A stretch of DNA of 64,000 nucleotides from Ptychodera flava (GCF_041260155.1 NC_091936.1:38762866-38826865); one strand, 5' to 3'. Positions 33,194 through 45,626 are shown, counted from the stretch's first letter. The notes: a model not told the origin generated them from the sequence alone. Program-made: numbers and translations.

Positions 33194-34282
33194 CAGATAG
33201 TAGCTTGCCATTCCAGGGTGAATGCGCTGGTATCGGTTACGAAAACAAGATAGGTTTTGCCGTCACTGTCAAATACATGAAAGCCCTGCGGCTGTTCACC
33301 GCTTGTATTTGGCACTCGGTGGTGAATTTCTAAGTCGTTTGGAGAGTTGAACTGTGGCTTTATTAGCATGAGAGCGCGCTCGTTTGCCGATGGGTCGAAA
33401 GCGGACATCATCGCGAACGGATAAGAATCATTTCGAAAGATTTGATCACATCCCCAGCAAAAAAGATACTCGACGTACCAGCGACGAATGTCGCTGCGTT
33501 GAAAGACTGGCTAATGCTGTCCCATTCATAGACAGTGGGCGGAGAGAAAGTCGGCCAATTGGTGACCAAGTAGTTCTCACAGTTGAAGAGGAAAGTAGTA
33601 ATTGCATTAACGTTTATGTCCTCGACGTTGCTGTTCGCTACCTCTGTGAATTGCGAGGCACCGGACGTTTGAACGAATACTTTTGGATTTCCAGAAGTCG
33701 TTGCGAAAACTAAGTACGTGTCAGAGTTCTCAGTGAACGACGCCAACTGCTGGGCAAGCACGCCTGAGAAATATTGAAACTGGGCGAATGAATCTGTCTG
33801 TTCTTCCCAATCATACAAAACTGAATTTCCATCGCCGCCGGAAAGAACTAAGAAGTGGCCGTGTGACGACACGAAAAAGTGGAAATTGCTCTCTCTGAGA
33901 AGTGGGGATTGTATCGTTTGAATTTTGCTAAACGTGGTCGAGCCGTCGACCATGCGATATATAGACGAATGAAGATTGACATCTGTGGTATCGTACTGTG
34001 CAATTGCCAGGTATTGGCGACCGAGTATTTTGAATGCCTCGACATGTTTGACTTCCGACTCAGCTAAGTTTTGAATGAAAGTATAGGATACAGGGCTCCC
34101 CGGTACGAATTGGTGTACGGCAACACCGTCACCCATACCGCTCTTCTGATACGTCACCAAGTAAGTGTCGCTTCCAACACTGAACGAGGTAAAGGCAGTG
34201 TTCGTGTCCAGCGTCATCGTGGAGGGATAAACGGCGCTGATGGCGGAGAAACTACCCGATACGTCCGCACTGTTGGGGACAC
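33193..34282 (-). CDS. Gene A exon 7: EAR/EPTP beta-propeller and stop
   Basis: The exon encodes about 360 residues of degenerate repeats of about 50 residues. Recurring signals are [39 protein letters not shown] and [20 protein letters not shown], the hallmark F-x-I-x-G-x-x-Y-L-A-V pattern of EAR repeats. The exon is 1090 nt. After the two phase bases this is not a multiple of three, so the frame changes once near 33420-33480, between a part ending around SSIFFAG and a part containing [14 protein letters not shown]. The gene B homologue is uninterrupted. The last codon is followed by a stop that overlaps an AATAAA signal. Confidence 0.85.
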
Positions 34283-36879
34283 CTGTTGGAGTGCGTACGA
34301 TAAGGAAAATCAGTTTATGCACCTGAAATTGAAAGTTTCAACCTATCGCTCATACTGCTACTTTCTTCGACAAACTTTGAGTATTCTCTTTCGCGACAAA
34401 AAGCAAAATATTGTTCCAAATGTATGTTGAAATGTAAAAGTATCAGTCTTGTAAATATAAGTCACTGTGTACGACATAAAATTTTGTGTACGACATAAAT
34501 AATGAAATTATACGCGGACTAAAATTTCTCCTGTCGACAATAACATCAGACACTAAATCTACACTTATAGGCTGTGTCGACAAATTAAAAATAGGGCATC
34601 GTCATATCCATCGGTTTGGAAGGGTTAGAGAAAAATTTTATCTTACAGACAAACCAAAATTACGGAAAAACATATCAAATGTTACTGCTTCAGTCTTTGT
34701 TCAAGTTTACTGACAGGTGAAATTTAAAACTGATGCAATTTTCTTTGTTATATCATGGGGGAAATAAAAAATTTCGATTCACTGTCTTTAGACCAGAAAA
34801 AGAATGGTTGGCTTTTTAAATTTCAAAGTCTGACCTTGAGCCGTTTCTGCCTGAGTTGCATAGAGAGAAAAGTTTCGTGACTACAAGGTTTTCATACTTT
34901 TAAAAACGCATGCTATTTAATGCAATATTCACTTTTTCGTTGTCGCCCATTTTGACGTTACCCCTTGCAACAGAAATTACCAACCCTCTTCGACATCCAT
35001 ACAGGGATAAAGTCGCTTCTTTTTTGCCTTTTTTTCATGAATTTTATCTGATACGAAAAGTAGTTTGTGTAGTTTGACTTCTTGAAACATGCTGAAAAAC
35101 TGGTCAACTGTGCACAACCTCAACTCTGCTTGCAGCCAGACAAAATTAAACATGTACACTGAAAAAATTTACGGTCCGTACTAAAAAATCAAGTTCCGTA
35201 CTCAACTCTCACCACGCATGGCTGAACATACACTATTACAGAAAGTTTGGATCTCATGCAAGTCTTAGTAATGATATCTGTTTTGGCAGTGCCATTCATT
35301 TAGATAGGTATAGCAGCTTTGCCTTACATTGTGACAATGTATATTTGTCACAGGAAAGCAAGTCGGAAAAGGAAAAAAAAAATCACTTTTTCTAGCGGTC
35401 ACAAACTAAATCAACGGTTTGCATTCAGTAAAGGCTAATTTTTGACACTTACAGTTATAGACCATCGTCGTTTTGTAACCTGGCTGATTTTATTATTCAA
35501 GTATGCCAAGTTATCACAAAAAGGTAAAAAAGAGCGACTTTGTCCCTTTCATGTCACAAATAACCATCGACCCCAGGATGACCCAGATGAAACTTACAAG
35601 TCTCGCAAGCGTCTCCGATGAAGTGACTGTCGCACTGACAGATACCACTCTCTGTACACTCACCGCCATTCTGACAGCCCTCTGTCAGACAACTTGCGCC
35701 ACCTATGGTGAAAGAGTAAATATATTTTATTTTAACACATATTTTTCTTGGCTGAACACATGTACAGCTGTACTAATACATCTACACACTTAAATAATTT
35801 TACCCTGGTTCTCGATTATCATGACTGAAAGGTGAAGTTGTGTACGGATGCTCTAACTCTGGTCTTAGAATCGGATATGATAGTGTTGCCCTGATTTATT
35901 GCTGAGACAAACATGATAACGAATACACGCGCTGTTGGGTTTTCCGAGGCTGCAGAAGGCCTCGTCACGTCATAGTCCTGGCGAATAATCTGCACCATTG
36001 ATTGCCCATAAACTGAAAAAACGCTTACAAAGTGAGAGCAAACTAAACTAAATAAACGTGCTTCGGCAAAGGTGCAATCCTAGTTGTTTCTCAAATTTCA
36101 GACGAATATGCACATGTACATAGCAAATATTATAGCCTCGTTCCAGGCCGAGGAAGACCACATTTTCAAACAATGTTTTCTAACAGTTGTTTATTGTGCG
36201 TACCTGTTTCACAGTTTTGGCCGGTGAAGCCAGATGGGCATGCGCATGTGTACCCAATTATTTCATCGGTACATGTCCCGCCATTTAAGCAAGGCTCAGG
36301 TGCACAATCGTCAGTCTCTAGGGATTCAAAGATAAAAAGAAATTCGGATGATTTCGTTTTTCAATATTCGCTCTTTCAGTCGCTATCTAATACTATTTAA
36401 TTCAGTCAAGAATACTGTATGAGCTGATACCGATCACCGCTCGTGTTACTAGAACCTCTGGTTCAAAGTCTTGCACTCAAGGCTTTTACCCTTACCAATA
36501 TCACTCTTATAGTGGTTTCGGTCAAAGAGATTACACAGAACTGACAACGCTTACGATCATCCCAATCATACCCATTAGAGAGAGCCACGCACACTAAACT
36601 CCCTCTCAAACATGGCGTTAATTCCGATCGCTGGTCCTATCCCATCGGCACAGGGTTTTTTGTCAAGTTTTTCTATGTGCATTTCTATCGACTAACTGTG
36701 CATAACTTTCAAATGAGAACAAAGGATTATGATTATTAAAATTACTGAAACAGTCAACCACTAATGCGATAAGCTTACAGGGATTGAGAACTGCCGCTGT
36801 AAGTGTTAGATACATATTTCGATTGAGTGTAACATTTCGAGAAGATAGGAACAACGTCCTTTGGTGTCCATTTCATCAC

Positions 36880-36931
<52 letters not shown>

Positions 36932-39900
36932 TTTTATTGCTTGCTTGTGAATATAGGATTTACATCACATTTGTGGCAATAAAAGTAACGATAGCATAAA
37001 CGTTGGATTAAAGTGCCACTAAAGTATTTAACTGGACGCTATCAGTGTCTTTGGAATTAGAAGGGGATTATTTATTACACCATCGCTTCTAGGAGTAAAC
37101 TTTCAGCCGTGGACAATACAGTACATTCCACTAGGACATTTTAGTTCCAGCTACAGAAATAACGCAACGTTGAAAGTGAATAAAAATCCAACAATATCAC
37201 GGACATATTTTATGTTGATCAATAAAGTTGTGAAACAGCAAACAACACAGACAATATGTTGACTCATGTGCATGACTTTATCCAGACAAAAAGAGTTGAT
37301 AACCCGGACGTACTGTAATTTCGACTTGTTTAGTCATTTTTTAGGGAAAACACGGGACAAGAGCACTAGTCTACAAAGGTGTAGCATTAATTTGCTAGGG
37401 AGACATGGCGGAGACTGTAACAAAACACAAACACCAGAACACAGTGGGTGTCTGTTAATAATCCTTTACAAGTGAACGTTCAGGCATTTGACCACTCACT
37501 CCGTAAACACTGCTGGTTTGATTTACTAGCCCATATCACAAATAGTTAGAACATGAAAACTTTAGTTTTATTTGAATATTTGAAAATAAAATATTTTACA
37601 GGAGTTGACTATGTTTTCCACCGATAAAAGTTTGGTAAATGGTCTTCTTTCTAACATGAGTAGAACTCAGGGTGAAGTACAACCCCCTTCTACTTCTACA
37701 GACACTGATAGCGCTTTTTAATTATTTTAGTGGCCCCATAATCCAATGTTTATGTTATCAAGGTTAAATTTACACCAAAGGACGTTGTTCCTACATGTAT
37801 CTTGGAAGTCCCAAAATGTTACACTTAATCGAAATCTGTAGTAAAGAGAAAAGAGATTGTGAGTGGTAACACAGTTGTTCCATGGAATGTTGTAGCACGT
37901 AAAACGTTTTCCTAGGAATATCAACTCAAAAATCAATGATAAATCAAGTCCATTTCCCCATTACGTTTCTCCTCTCCTGTGGTACAGTACAGTACAGTAT
38001 GGTATGGTATGGTATGTTATGGTATGGTATGGTATGGGTATGGTATGGGTATGGTATGGTATGGTATGGTATAGTATGGTATAGTATGGTATGGTATGGT
38101 ATGTTAAGGTAAGGTATGGTAAGGTTTGGTGTGGTATGGTATGGTATGATATGGTATGGTATGGTATGGTATGGGTATGGTATGGTATGGTATGGTATGG
38201 TATGGTATGGTATAGTATGGTATAGTATGGCATGGTATGTTAAGGTAAGTAAGGTAAAGTTCAGTACAAAAACGTATTTTTTAAAAACTGTGTATTGATC
38301 TTACCTGTAAATTGGCAGATGAACGGTCGTGGTGTTAGGCAGCTGTCATCAAGCCAGTGACCACCTACGTTCAAACTGTGTACATAGACATGAAATAGAA
38401 ACACATTTGTCAATGACGAATTGAAAACGCTTCAGTTGTTTTTCTTGTCAGTTTGATCAACACGGAATATTTCAGATTAGTTCTCGCCATGGGGAAATGT
38501 TTGCATTTATAGTAAAAACACAATACAGTTAGCTAGGTAGAAACTGAATTTCGCCGAGATTTCTGCTTCTTTCGAAGCCGTGAGTTTGAATAATGGGTTA
38601 ACACTTTGCTGCTTGATGCGTCGATGATCTCATTGGCTGTGTCGATCGTCAAATTGTACAACTATCGTAGAATTCGAGAACGCATTATGAAATACATTTC
38701 TTTTGGAGACAGTGCATGAACGGTTTTCCGATGACATTCTGGCCTCGCTGGAAGAGTGCTACTATATGTACAGAACAATTAAACCGAACAAATAACAAAA
38801 ATACAGCAGTGGAATTGACGTTCAATTAGAATAGAATGTAAATTTGCAATGACTGTATTATTTTTGCTTTATAAACGATTTAGTTTTGCCACGATGTGGT
38901 TTTGCGGGGATTCAAATCTCGAGGCGTGGTATAAATTTGCGTGCGTGCTGGTATCTCTCTTCATATATTTTCAGCATAGTAAATTTGACCCGAAGAATCT
39001 GTCGTTGTTGAAAATAACTTTTCCAATTTTATCTCTACCTACGTGAAGGTGGCGCAGTTTGCCGTTGGGTCGGTCACGGGCCTGAAGAACGCCCAGTCCT
39101 GGAAACACACTTCACTGCCATCCTCGTACAGCCAGATTTCTTCGGTCAATTTGTCTCTAGCGCCGAAATACGCATTCTCCGACATGGAGCTTGCGAACAA
39201 GGCGAAGAGGGCCTCATTGACAGTACTGCTGGGGATCTTGGCCATTTGAGCATCTTGGCCGTTATTAGCCTGGCAGATAGATTTGGCTTCGTAGAATGTC
39301 TTCAATTCCGTGTGTATTCTGTAAACTCGACACGGCATTGTCAGAACTCCATCGGCTGTTTCATTTTAAAAAACGGAAGAAAAGAAATAATTTTAGATAT
39401 ATATCGCTGATTATCAATGCAGATTGTTTGGATAACTTGCATCTCAGGGCATTATACTACACCCCTATATAGAATTAGGTTGTTTTATAGGTTTTTGACC
39501 ATCGCTCTTTGAAAGACAGAAACAATGGTTATCGATTGATAAGCCCTTACGTTCATAAGGATGTGTCTATCAGAGCTAATATCGGTGGATTGATACGCTT
39601 AAAAAGAATACACACGTGTGTGGGGCACGTAGGCGTAGAGCGGAATTTTCGAAAACATGCGACAGTGTTCAAACCTTGGATTTACTACATTAGTCGCTAT
39701 GGTGACAGTTTTCTCGCACAATCAACAGACTAATGCATATTTTGATTTATTTTGTTACAATGCCATGCAAAAAATGTTGAACTCATTTTTCACTATGAAA
39801 TCGGGGTTGGGCGCTTTTAACTCATTAATTCCCTTTTGCACGTTACCTTTGTACATACGTTGGTCTACATAGTATGAGAAGTTATTTATCTACTTCACGT

Positions 39901-40702
39901 TATATGGTTGTTGCTCATTTTCCTCTCGTTTTAATGTGCATCGGTCACGTGTAATTGAAGTGACGCTTTGTAATCAAGCTCAATTAATATACAACGATTT
40001 TAAATCAAAATATGAGATAAATTGCGGACTGTTGAACAAACCATGACAATAATCTTGTTTTCTTTCTGCGCAATTAGTAAGTGGGTGCACCGCTGCTTAC
40101 CGTTTCGTTTCTGAACATGTCGTCCATAGCGAACCCCACTCTGAAATACAAATGTTAAAAAGCAATGAAGATTTCATTAATCAAGGCAAAGCTTGACACT
40201 GATAACACTACACAACTGATCTCGGCCCTCTCTTCAGAAGCCAATAAACAAAAACAATCACCTTTCTCCGCTGAATGAATACACATAACTTTAGTTATCC
40301 TCGTTGGCACGAAACTTACAAAAACCACAGGTACGACCTGAAGTTCCAATTATCCTGCCCTCACAGTGTGTGCGGGGGTTGTAGGTTAGGTAGTAGGTTA
40401 GTATACATTATTAATATAAATACCTAACTAACAGCCCCGGCAGACATCTATATCCACAGGTGAACAAACCCAGTCTCGTCGACAAAAATCTAAAGTCTAT
40501 CTATCCTAGGAACCCTATAATATGTCGGTATCATCATAATAGCAAAGTACAATGTAGTAGGCAGGCTTTGCCTTCGTTTACGAATATTTCAGTGGTTGGT
40601 CTGATACTCACCAAGTCACCTGCACCAGTACACTCTGAAAATAAACTCAAACCGGAAAAGAGGAATAAACATAGCGAGGCTAGGAGCAGAGTTCCTGTGG
40701 TC
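33193..40702 (-). CDS. Gene A: secreted CTLD-EGF-EGF-EAR propeller protein (seven exons, 5' end incomplete)
   Basis: Seven minus-strand exons (40702-40612, 40140-40101, 39355-39043, 38375-38305, 36317-36204, 35702-35598, 34282-33193) join at GT-AG sites with border phases 0,1,2,1,1,1. Together they give about 600 residues: hydrophobic leader, short basic linker, one CTLD, two EGF domains, then an EAR/EPTP repeat region ending in a stop. EAR repeats are known from LGI and TSPEAR proteins, where seven form a beta-propeller that binds extracellular partners; CTLDs bind sugars or proteins. A secreted or matrix recognition protein is therefore inferred. Gene B downstream has the same exon plan, so the two are tandem duplicates. 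The initiating ATG was not found: an in-frame stop lies just upstream of the first exon, so another exon is likely. The last exon carries one apparent frame break. The architecture is firm; the biological role is unknown. Confidence 0.85.
34283..35597. other. Gene A intron 6
   Basis: AT-rich intron between EGF 2 and the EAR exon. No repeats or motifs I can support. Confidence 0.6.
35598..35702 (-). CDS. Gene A exon 6: EGF domain 2
   Basis: A symmetrical phase-1 exon encodes [20 protein letters not shown] and then [15 protein letters not shown]. It has six cysteines in EGF order, with a shorter loop between cysteines 3 and 4 than usual. The donor is gtaagt, and its final T joins the EAR exon to make a cysteine codon. 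Confidence 0.88.
36204..36317 (-). CDS. Gene A exon 5: EGF domain 1
   Basis: A symmetrical phase-1 exon encodes [20 protein letters not shown] and then [17 protein letters not shown]. The six cysteines have EGF spacing, with the CxNGGTC and GxxCE signatures. Confidence 0.9.
36816..37845. repeat. Inverted-repeat arms, possible large foldback element
   Basis: The left arm (about 36816-37080) and right arm (about 37690-37845) share, in opposite orientation, TTTCGATT-AGTGTAACATTT, GGAACAACGTCCTTTGGTGT and GCTATCAGTGTCT. The left arm is interrupted by an AAT-rich insertion (36880-36990). Confidence 0.65.
36880..36990 (+). mobile_element. Short interspersed repeat with AAT array
   Basis: An AAT array is followed by ATTTTATTGCTTGCTTGTGA and GGATTTACATCACATTTGTG. 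A second copy in reverse orientation lies at 46738-46805. It sits inside the left inverted arm, so it is younger than that element. Family unknown (SINE-like tail or miniature element). Confidence 0.6.
37983..38245 (+). repeat. ATGGT pentanucleotide array with higher-order structure
   Basis: ATGGT units with recurring variants (GGGT, TAGT, TTAAGGTAAGG). The variant order repeats after about 120-130 bp, so the array is two rounds of a larger unit. Confidence 0.9.
38305..38375 (-). CDS. Gene A exon 4: end of the CTLD
   Basis: The 71-nt exon, phase 2 in and phase 1 out, encodes [12 protein letters not shown] followed by [11 protein letters not shown]. This is the standard CTLD ending: a WND-like tryptophan strand, a disulfide cysteine and a PFIC motif. 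It lies just after a large ATGGT pentanucleotide array in genomic order on the plus strand. Confidence 0.88.
39043..39355 (-). CDS. Gene A exon 3: C-type lectin-like domain, N-terminal part
   Basis: The 313-nt exon enters in phase 1 and leaves in phase 2. It encodes [20 protein letters not shown] and continues through [27 protein letters not shown] and [13 protein letters not shown] to ANCATFT, matching the helix and long-loop core of a CTLD. The usual calcium-site EPN or QPD tripeptide is not present in the loop, so classical mannose or galactose binding is doubtful. The domain finishes in the next exon. Confidence 0.88.
40101..40140 (-). CDS. Gene A exon 2 (40-nt linker exon)
   Basis: The exon is bounded by tgtatttcag and gtaagc, enters in phase 0 and leaves in phase 1. 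It encodes [13 protein letters not shown]. Gene B has an exon of exactly the same length and phases at the same place, which supports it despite its small size. The basic residues could be a processing or linker segment; this is a guess. Confidence 0.65.
40612..40702 (-). CDS. Gene A exon 1 (leader-peptide segment)
   Basis: A pyrimidine-rich acceptor (ttttctctgaag) and a donor gtgagt bound 91 nt with one open frame. It encodes a hydrophobic stretch beginning [20 protein letters not shown], which looks like the core of a signal peptide. It ends in phase 0, which fits the next exon. There is no in-frame ATG inside it. An upstream in-frame ATG (near 40770) is cut off by a TGA just before the acceptor, so the true start must be in an unseen exon. 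Confidence 0.5.
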
Positions 40703-42569
40703 CTTCAGAGAAAACAGAAAACGGCGACTGTAAACGCTATTTCAAAATGAAATTTCCAAGGATGAGCCATGGAGCACATGCATGTCTCGACAACGCGTCA
40801 TGTATGCATTTATTTTTTTAAAAAAAGACTTAAATTTTCAAGAATATCGTTTGAACCTTATAATAATTATAAGCACAGTAACTTGCTGCAATAGAGAGAA
40901 AGTAGTGCAGCTTAATATAATCTCGTCGGTCGTTGTTTTCAGACTTTATTAGAGAAGTACCGGATGGAAGTCGCTGACGGACAGTACCAAATGGCCAATT
41001 ATGGAAATATTGTAACCACAGGAGTTGTTACGTGTAAATGAACTATTCTAACATATTTTGAACAAAATTACAATTTGAAGGGGAAAATAACAGCTGTGGT
41101 AACTGCCCTCCTGCAACGACTTGAACACCTCCCGCCCGCGCGCCCCTAAATTCCCCCTCTCCAAACTCCCAGTCAGGCAAGCTCCCCGCTCTCCGTTTTT
41201 TCATTGAAAACCACCTCCCCACTACAAAAGCTCCCATTGCCATCTCTTTGCCTCATGCTTTCCCCCTGCCCATATGCAAATCCCAGAAAACAATAGAATC
41301 ACACTCTCTACCCTGTCTGCCCATCGGGCGTTTTCAGATTGCCCACGTACAAGTGGTATGAACTATCCTCGTCCGCTGATGATGAGCAACTGCTAACTCG
41401 CCCGTTCCCAGCGCTGTGATACGGGAAATATTGCCCACCCGCAAGTAATTGCCTACTACAACAGCTTTTTTCACGACTAGCTTTGCTGGTGACGGGATAT
41501 GGCGATGAAACAGGAGGGTTATTGGAGGGGGGGGAGAAAGACAGACAGACAGCCATGCAGCCGGAGCTTGACGGTATAGGGACAGAGAACAATTGCCAAT
41601 GGGTCAGACACAATGTCAATTCGCCTATTTTAGCCAATACTTACCGGACAACCATGTTAGTTCCTTGAAAAATCTCCAGATACCTTAAAGCTTCAAAACA
41701 CGTCACAGTGTGCACAAAACGGAAAGAGGGATTGTTCTGTACCGGTTGAACCCTGTGGAGTTATTCAACAAAGATCGTATATCTCCCCTTGCTTCTTACG
41801 CGCTATATAAATAGTGAGGACACAATGGGAAAATAATTATCTAATTTCATTTTCTTTTGTGTTTCCATGAGACATTTTCTCTCCCATAACGAGACGAAAT
41901 CAGAGATTTAGGCATATTCCAATTATGTTTTGTTCTGCGAAATTATTTGCTGTTTTAATCCATCGGAAATTGAATGGAATGATGTGTATATCTTCTCGTC
42001 CATATGGTTGTGTTTTTTTCTGCACAAAATACCGCAATAGTCTCTTAATCTCTGTTATTGAGGCACCGTCAGATCCAGAAACTGTCATGTTGGGGTAATT
42101 TCACTTTCGGATTAAGTATTGTCACATAACTGCTAAACTTAATGAACCTCCACATACAGGATTTTATAAATGTATTCAGTATAATAAGGTCCGGTATTTG
42201 AACACCGAAAATCATTATTTTAGTTTCAACTGTGGAAGTAAACTTATCATCGCAATTGCGATATTAAAATGATAAACACAGGAATGCATCATTTGAGTTT
42301 TTATCAAGTCCCTGATAAGTATCAAATATTAAGGCATACAGTTTGGCGTATTTTGTGCGTGTTCTTCAGAAACAGGTCTTCTTTCTGTACAATGGCCTTC
42401 ATCGTGTTAAGGCAATGACCGTGGCATTTGATCCCATCAACGTGTTCCCTTTAAACTGGAAGGATAAACGGCACCTTCCAATATCGCGATAAATTCATAA
42501 TATACGTTTGATGTGTTTGAAGATTGCTATCGTGGGTACGTGCACAGTGCTTTGCTCTCTGAGTAGACA

Positions 42570-42640
42570 AGCAACAAACAAACAAACAAAAAAGAAAGCA
42601 GTAAAATAAATACATGAATAAATAAATAAAATAAATAAAT
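42570..42640. repeat. AAAC/AAAT simple repeat
   Basis: Runs of CAAA and ATAA units, non-coding. Confidence 0.8.
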
Positions 42641-42943
42641 AGATAAGATTGGCTCGCAAGCGTAGAAAATATAGGTTCTGTATCATTCATGTTCCAGAAC
42701 GTATTCCACCTTATGTAGTTTTCCTGTCGAATTTGTTGATGTTTTGGGTTTTATTTTGTTTACCTCATAAACTAACACCACCTTCAAGTTGAACTCTTGT
42801 TGGTGTCCACATCCACATTACACTTTGCAGCTGTAAAGTTAACGGAACAATCCATAGCATACAAAGGGTATTCGATAACGGGCTGAAGGATGTAAAGAAC
42901 GCAGTCTATATCCTCTGTCACGGTGCTTAGGCATATCACAGAC

Positions 42944-43037
42944 CACAGTCACCTGTGGTCTTCTTCTCAGGCATATGTACACACGTCTATGGGGCGCATA
43001 TACAGACGCAGAGCGGAATAGACCACAGGTGACTGTG
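42944..43037. mobile_element. Short inverted-terminal element, internally shortened copy
   Basis: 94 bp beginning CACAGTCACCTGTGG and ending CCACAGGTGACTGTG, flanked by the 7-bp direct repeat CACAGAC. It contains only one copy of the CGTCTATGGGGCGCAT arm of its neighbour at 43.5 kb. Confidence 0.75.
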
Positions 43038-43493
43038 CACAGACGAGGAGAAATTTCCCCTTGTCCGAGGGCCGATATTCTCCGCGGCCTTTCTCGGAAG
43101 TTTTTGTGAACGTAGCAAGAAGTTGCAGCTATCACATTGAAATACTTGATGCTGGATGTTAAGAAAACTGCCGTTGTTCATACCCTCTCGGCTGAAAAGT
43201 TTGATGCGTTGCACGATGACTACTAGTAGATACCAAAACCCCTTATACCACCACGGCTCATCTTCCGACAGAAGGTAACGTACACGACTGACACGATCAA
43301 GGCTGCGTTTTACATTGGAGTCCACCAAATCTCAAGTTGGCTTTTTTGGGTTCGACAGCAGATGAGACCCCGGATGAGACTTGTCTTTTGTCCCCAATTC
43401 AGGCGAAGAACAGAGATGATTCCGACAATTTTTTTCCCTACTGCTTTCCAAAGCGAGCTTACGTACACATCTGTCTATCTCTCTTAACATGTA

Positions 43494-43728
43494 CACAGTC
43501 ACCTGTGGTATATTCCGTTCTGCGTCTATGCGCCCCATAGACGTGTGTACATATGACTGAGAGACTGAGAAGAAGCAAGTCAGGAAACCAAATGGCTATT
43601 TCGTACAGAAACTAAGCCACCATATCATCGTCGGCGTTTTATTTTACTGTGAAAATTCTTCTCGGGCATATGTACACACGTCTATGGGGCGCATAGACGC
43701 GGAGCGGAATAGACCACAGGTGACTGTG
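43494..43728. mobile_element. Inverted-repeat element with arms of about 85 bp
   Basis: 235 bp. The left arm CACAGTCACCTGTGG through CTATGCGCCCCATAGACGTG is mirrored by the right arm ending CCACAGGTGACTGTG. Flanks share CATGTA (six of seven bases), suggesting a target duplication of 7-8 bp, as in hAT-type elements. Non-coding. Confidence 0.75.
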
Positions 43729-44789
43729 GCATGTACAACAAAATATAAAGCAACATTAATACCCCACCAAAACATAAAATAGTTTAAATTACATCCAAGA
43801 GCTTTAAGATAATATTGATTTTTGAATTTAGAATTGTTCCCAAAAATATCAGATAAATAAATAATACCTTTTTGTGCAAATATGGATGAAAAACAGATTT
43901 GTTATCAACAAGAATATTTGCATTCTTCCAAATAACCTGCTCCGCTGGAGAGGGGTGGAGGAAAACGGACTGATTTCCTGTCAACAGTACAGCATACTTG
44001 ATTATGATTGCACAATGCCCACAAGAAAATGAAGTATTGTGACGAAATAGAGAGCTTTGATTGTAAACAAGTTATATGGACAATTCTGACTGCAAATAGA
44101 CACTCAGCCAACCTTAGTACTATAGTTTTGATGCTACTCAGAAACTAATGACAAACTAACCAGCCTTTTCACTCAGTACGTCAGCTTTGTGCGATGGAGG
44201 TGCATAGAAAGCAAGTGTCTTTGAAGTAATTTTGTGTCAACTACCAGGTGTAAGAAAATTAGCCATGATTTGCTACACTTCAAAGATACAGAAAAAAGAA
44301 TGCAAGAAAGTTTGGTTGTTTTCCTTCCATTCTGACTACAGCCATGATATACTACTGCAATTGAACAAATCAAAGATAAAACTTGAAAGTATTCAACACT
44401 TGTGAATTCAAGATAAAAAGCTACTTACAGCATACCATGACAATGTGTATAAAATTCAGACAGTGCAACAGATTGTCATTTTGAAATCTGATTCCTAGGC
44501 TGCTTTTCCATGAACACACCTATTTGGAACTGATAGCAGATGATTTCACTTTTAAAAAATGTACCACCTAAAAAATCATTTTACTTACGTAACAAAGTCA
44601 AATTGATGTTTTCTGTGATGGTTATGGAAGTCATGGAATACTTGAGAGAAGGAAAACCCACAATGGAAAATTATTTCATTTTGTGAAAGAACAATTTATT
44701 TAGCAATCCTTTGAACAAGTTGCAGCATAATACACAATTTTCACAACAAGCAAACAACAAGAAGGTATCAAAAATGTGTTCTTGTACAA

Positions 44790-44795
44790 TTTATT
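44790..44795 (-). terminator. Candidate polyadenylation signal of gene D
   Basis: First convincing AATAAA on the minus strand downstream of the gene D stop, giving a 3' UTR of about 830 nt. A second AATAAA lies at 44695-44700. Confidence 0.3.
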
Positions 44796-45626
44796 GAGCA
44801 ATTGAAAAATTGGTCAAGGAGTACATCTTTAGTCCATGGAACAAACTTCAGCACTTTGTAACAACAAATCTGTTTCTGAACTTTCAATTTGATTTTGTTC
44901 ATACCTAAAATTTCAGCAAGATTTCATTAATGAGACTGTAATCTTTAACATTTCATGCAAAAACCCATTGCAGTAAAAATGGAAATATTTCCTTAAAGGC
45001 CCCTTCCAAAATTTCTCAGATTTTTATATTTTTGTAGGTCACACTGCATTTCAATTTTCATCAACCCTTACACCAGCTATACCCCAATTCTAAATCCCCT
45101 TGAAGGTCTGAATTGATGTTTTTCCTGCAAGGACAATCTCCAGATTTCATTGATATCAGGATAGGGGCCTCAAGGAAGTCCTGCCCAGTAACATTTTGCC
45201 GGATGAATCATTACTATGCTGGTACATGGTAGCTAGAGTCAATAACGAATAAATTTGCATTCACAAACACTTGTAAGTAACTATTGTTCAATATTTTTGC
45301 AATTCTGTTAATTTCTGGAATCATATTCCACAAACAGTGCACACACATAAAAACAATGCATTTCTAAACGTGGCCACTAGAGGGAGGCTCAGCAACCATG
45401 TTTTGAATTCAAGGCTGTATAAAAGACGAACAACAGTATATCAGAAGTCCAAAGCTAACTACATGCCTTTTGTGAAAATTTAGCTCTAAAGTATCAAAAC
45501 ATTGAAGTATACATGAAATAACAGGTGTTATGTGAAGTACGGAAAAACTGACAGTTATGAACTGATCACATGGATGTTCAACAGCTTCAAAGCAGGTGAG
45601 TCACTTTAGTCAGCATCACAACATGA

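Larger units (their letters stand above)
36318..38304. other. Gene A intron 4
   Basis: Intron between the CTLD and EGF 1. It holds a pair of inverted arms with a nested AAT-tailed repeat, and the ATGGT array. Confidence 0.65.
40703..44789. other. Intergenic region between genes A and D
   Basis: No gene recognised. A C/T-rich stretch lies at 41100-41280, an AAAT array at 42570-42640 and two related hairpin elements at 42944-43037 and 43494-43728. Sequence past 43.8 kb is AT-rich. Confidence 0.55.
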
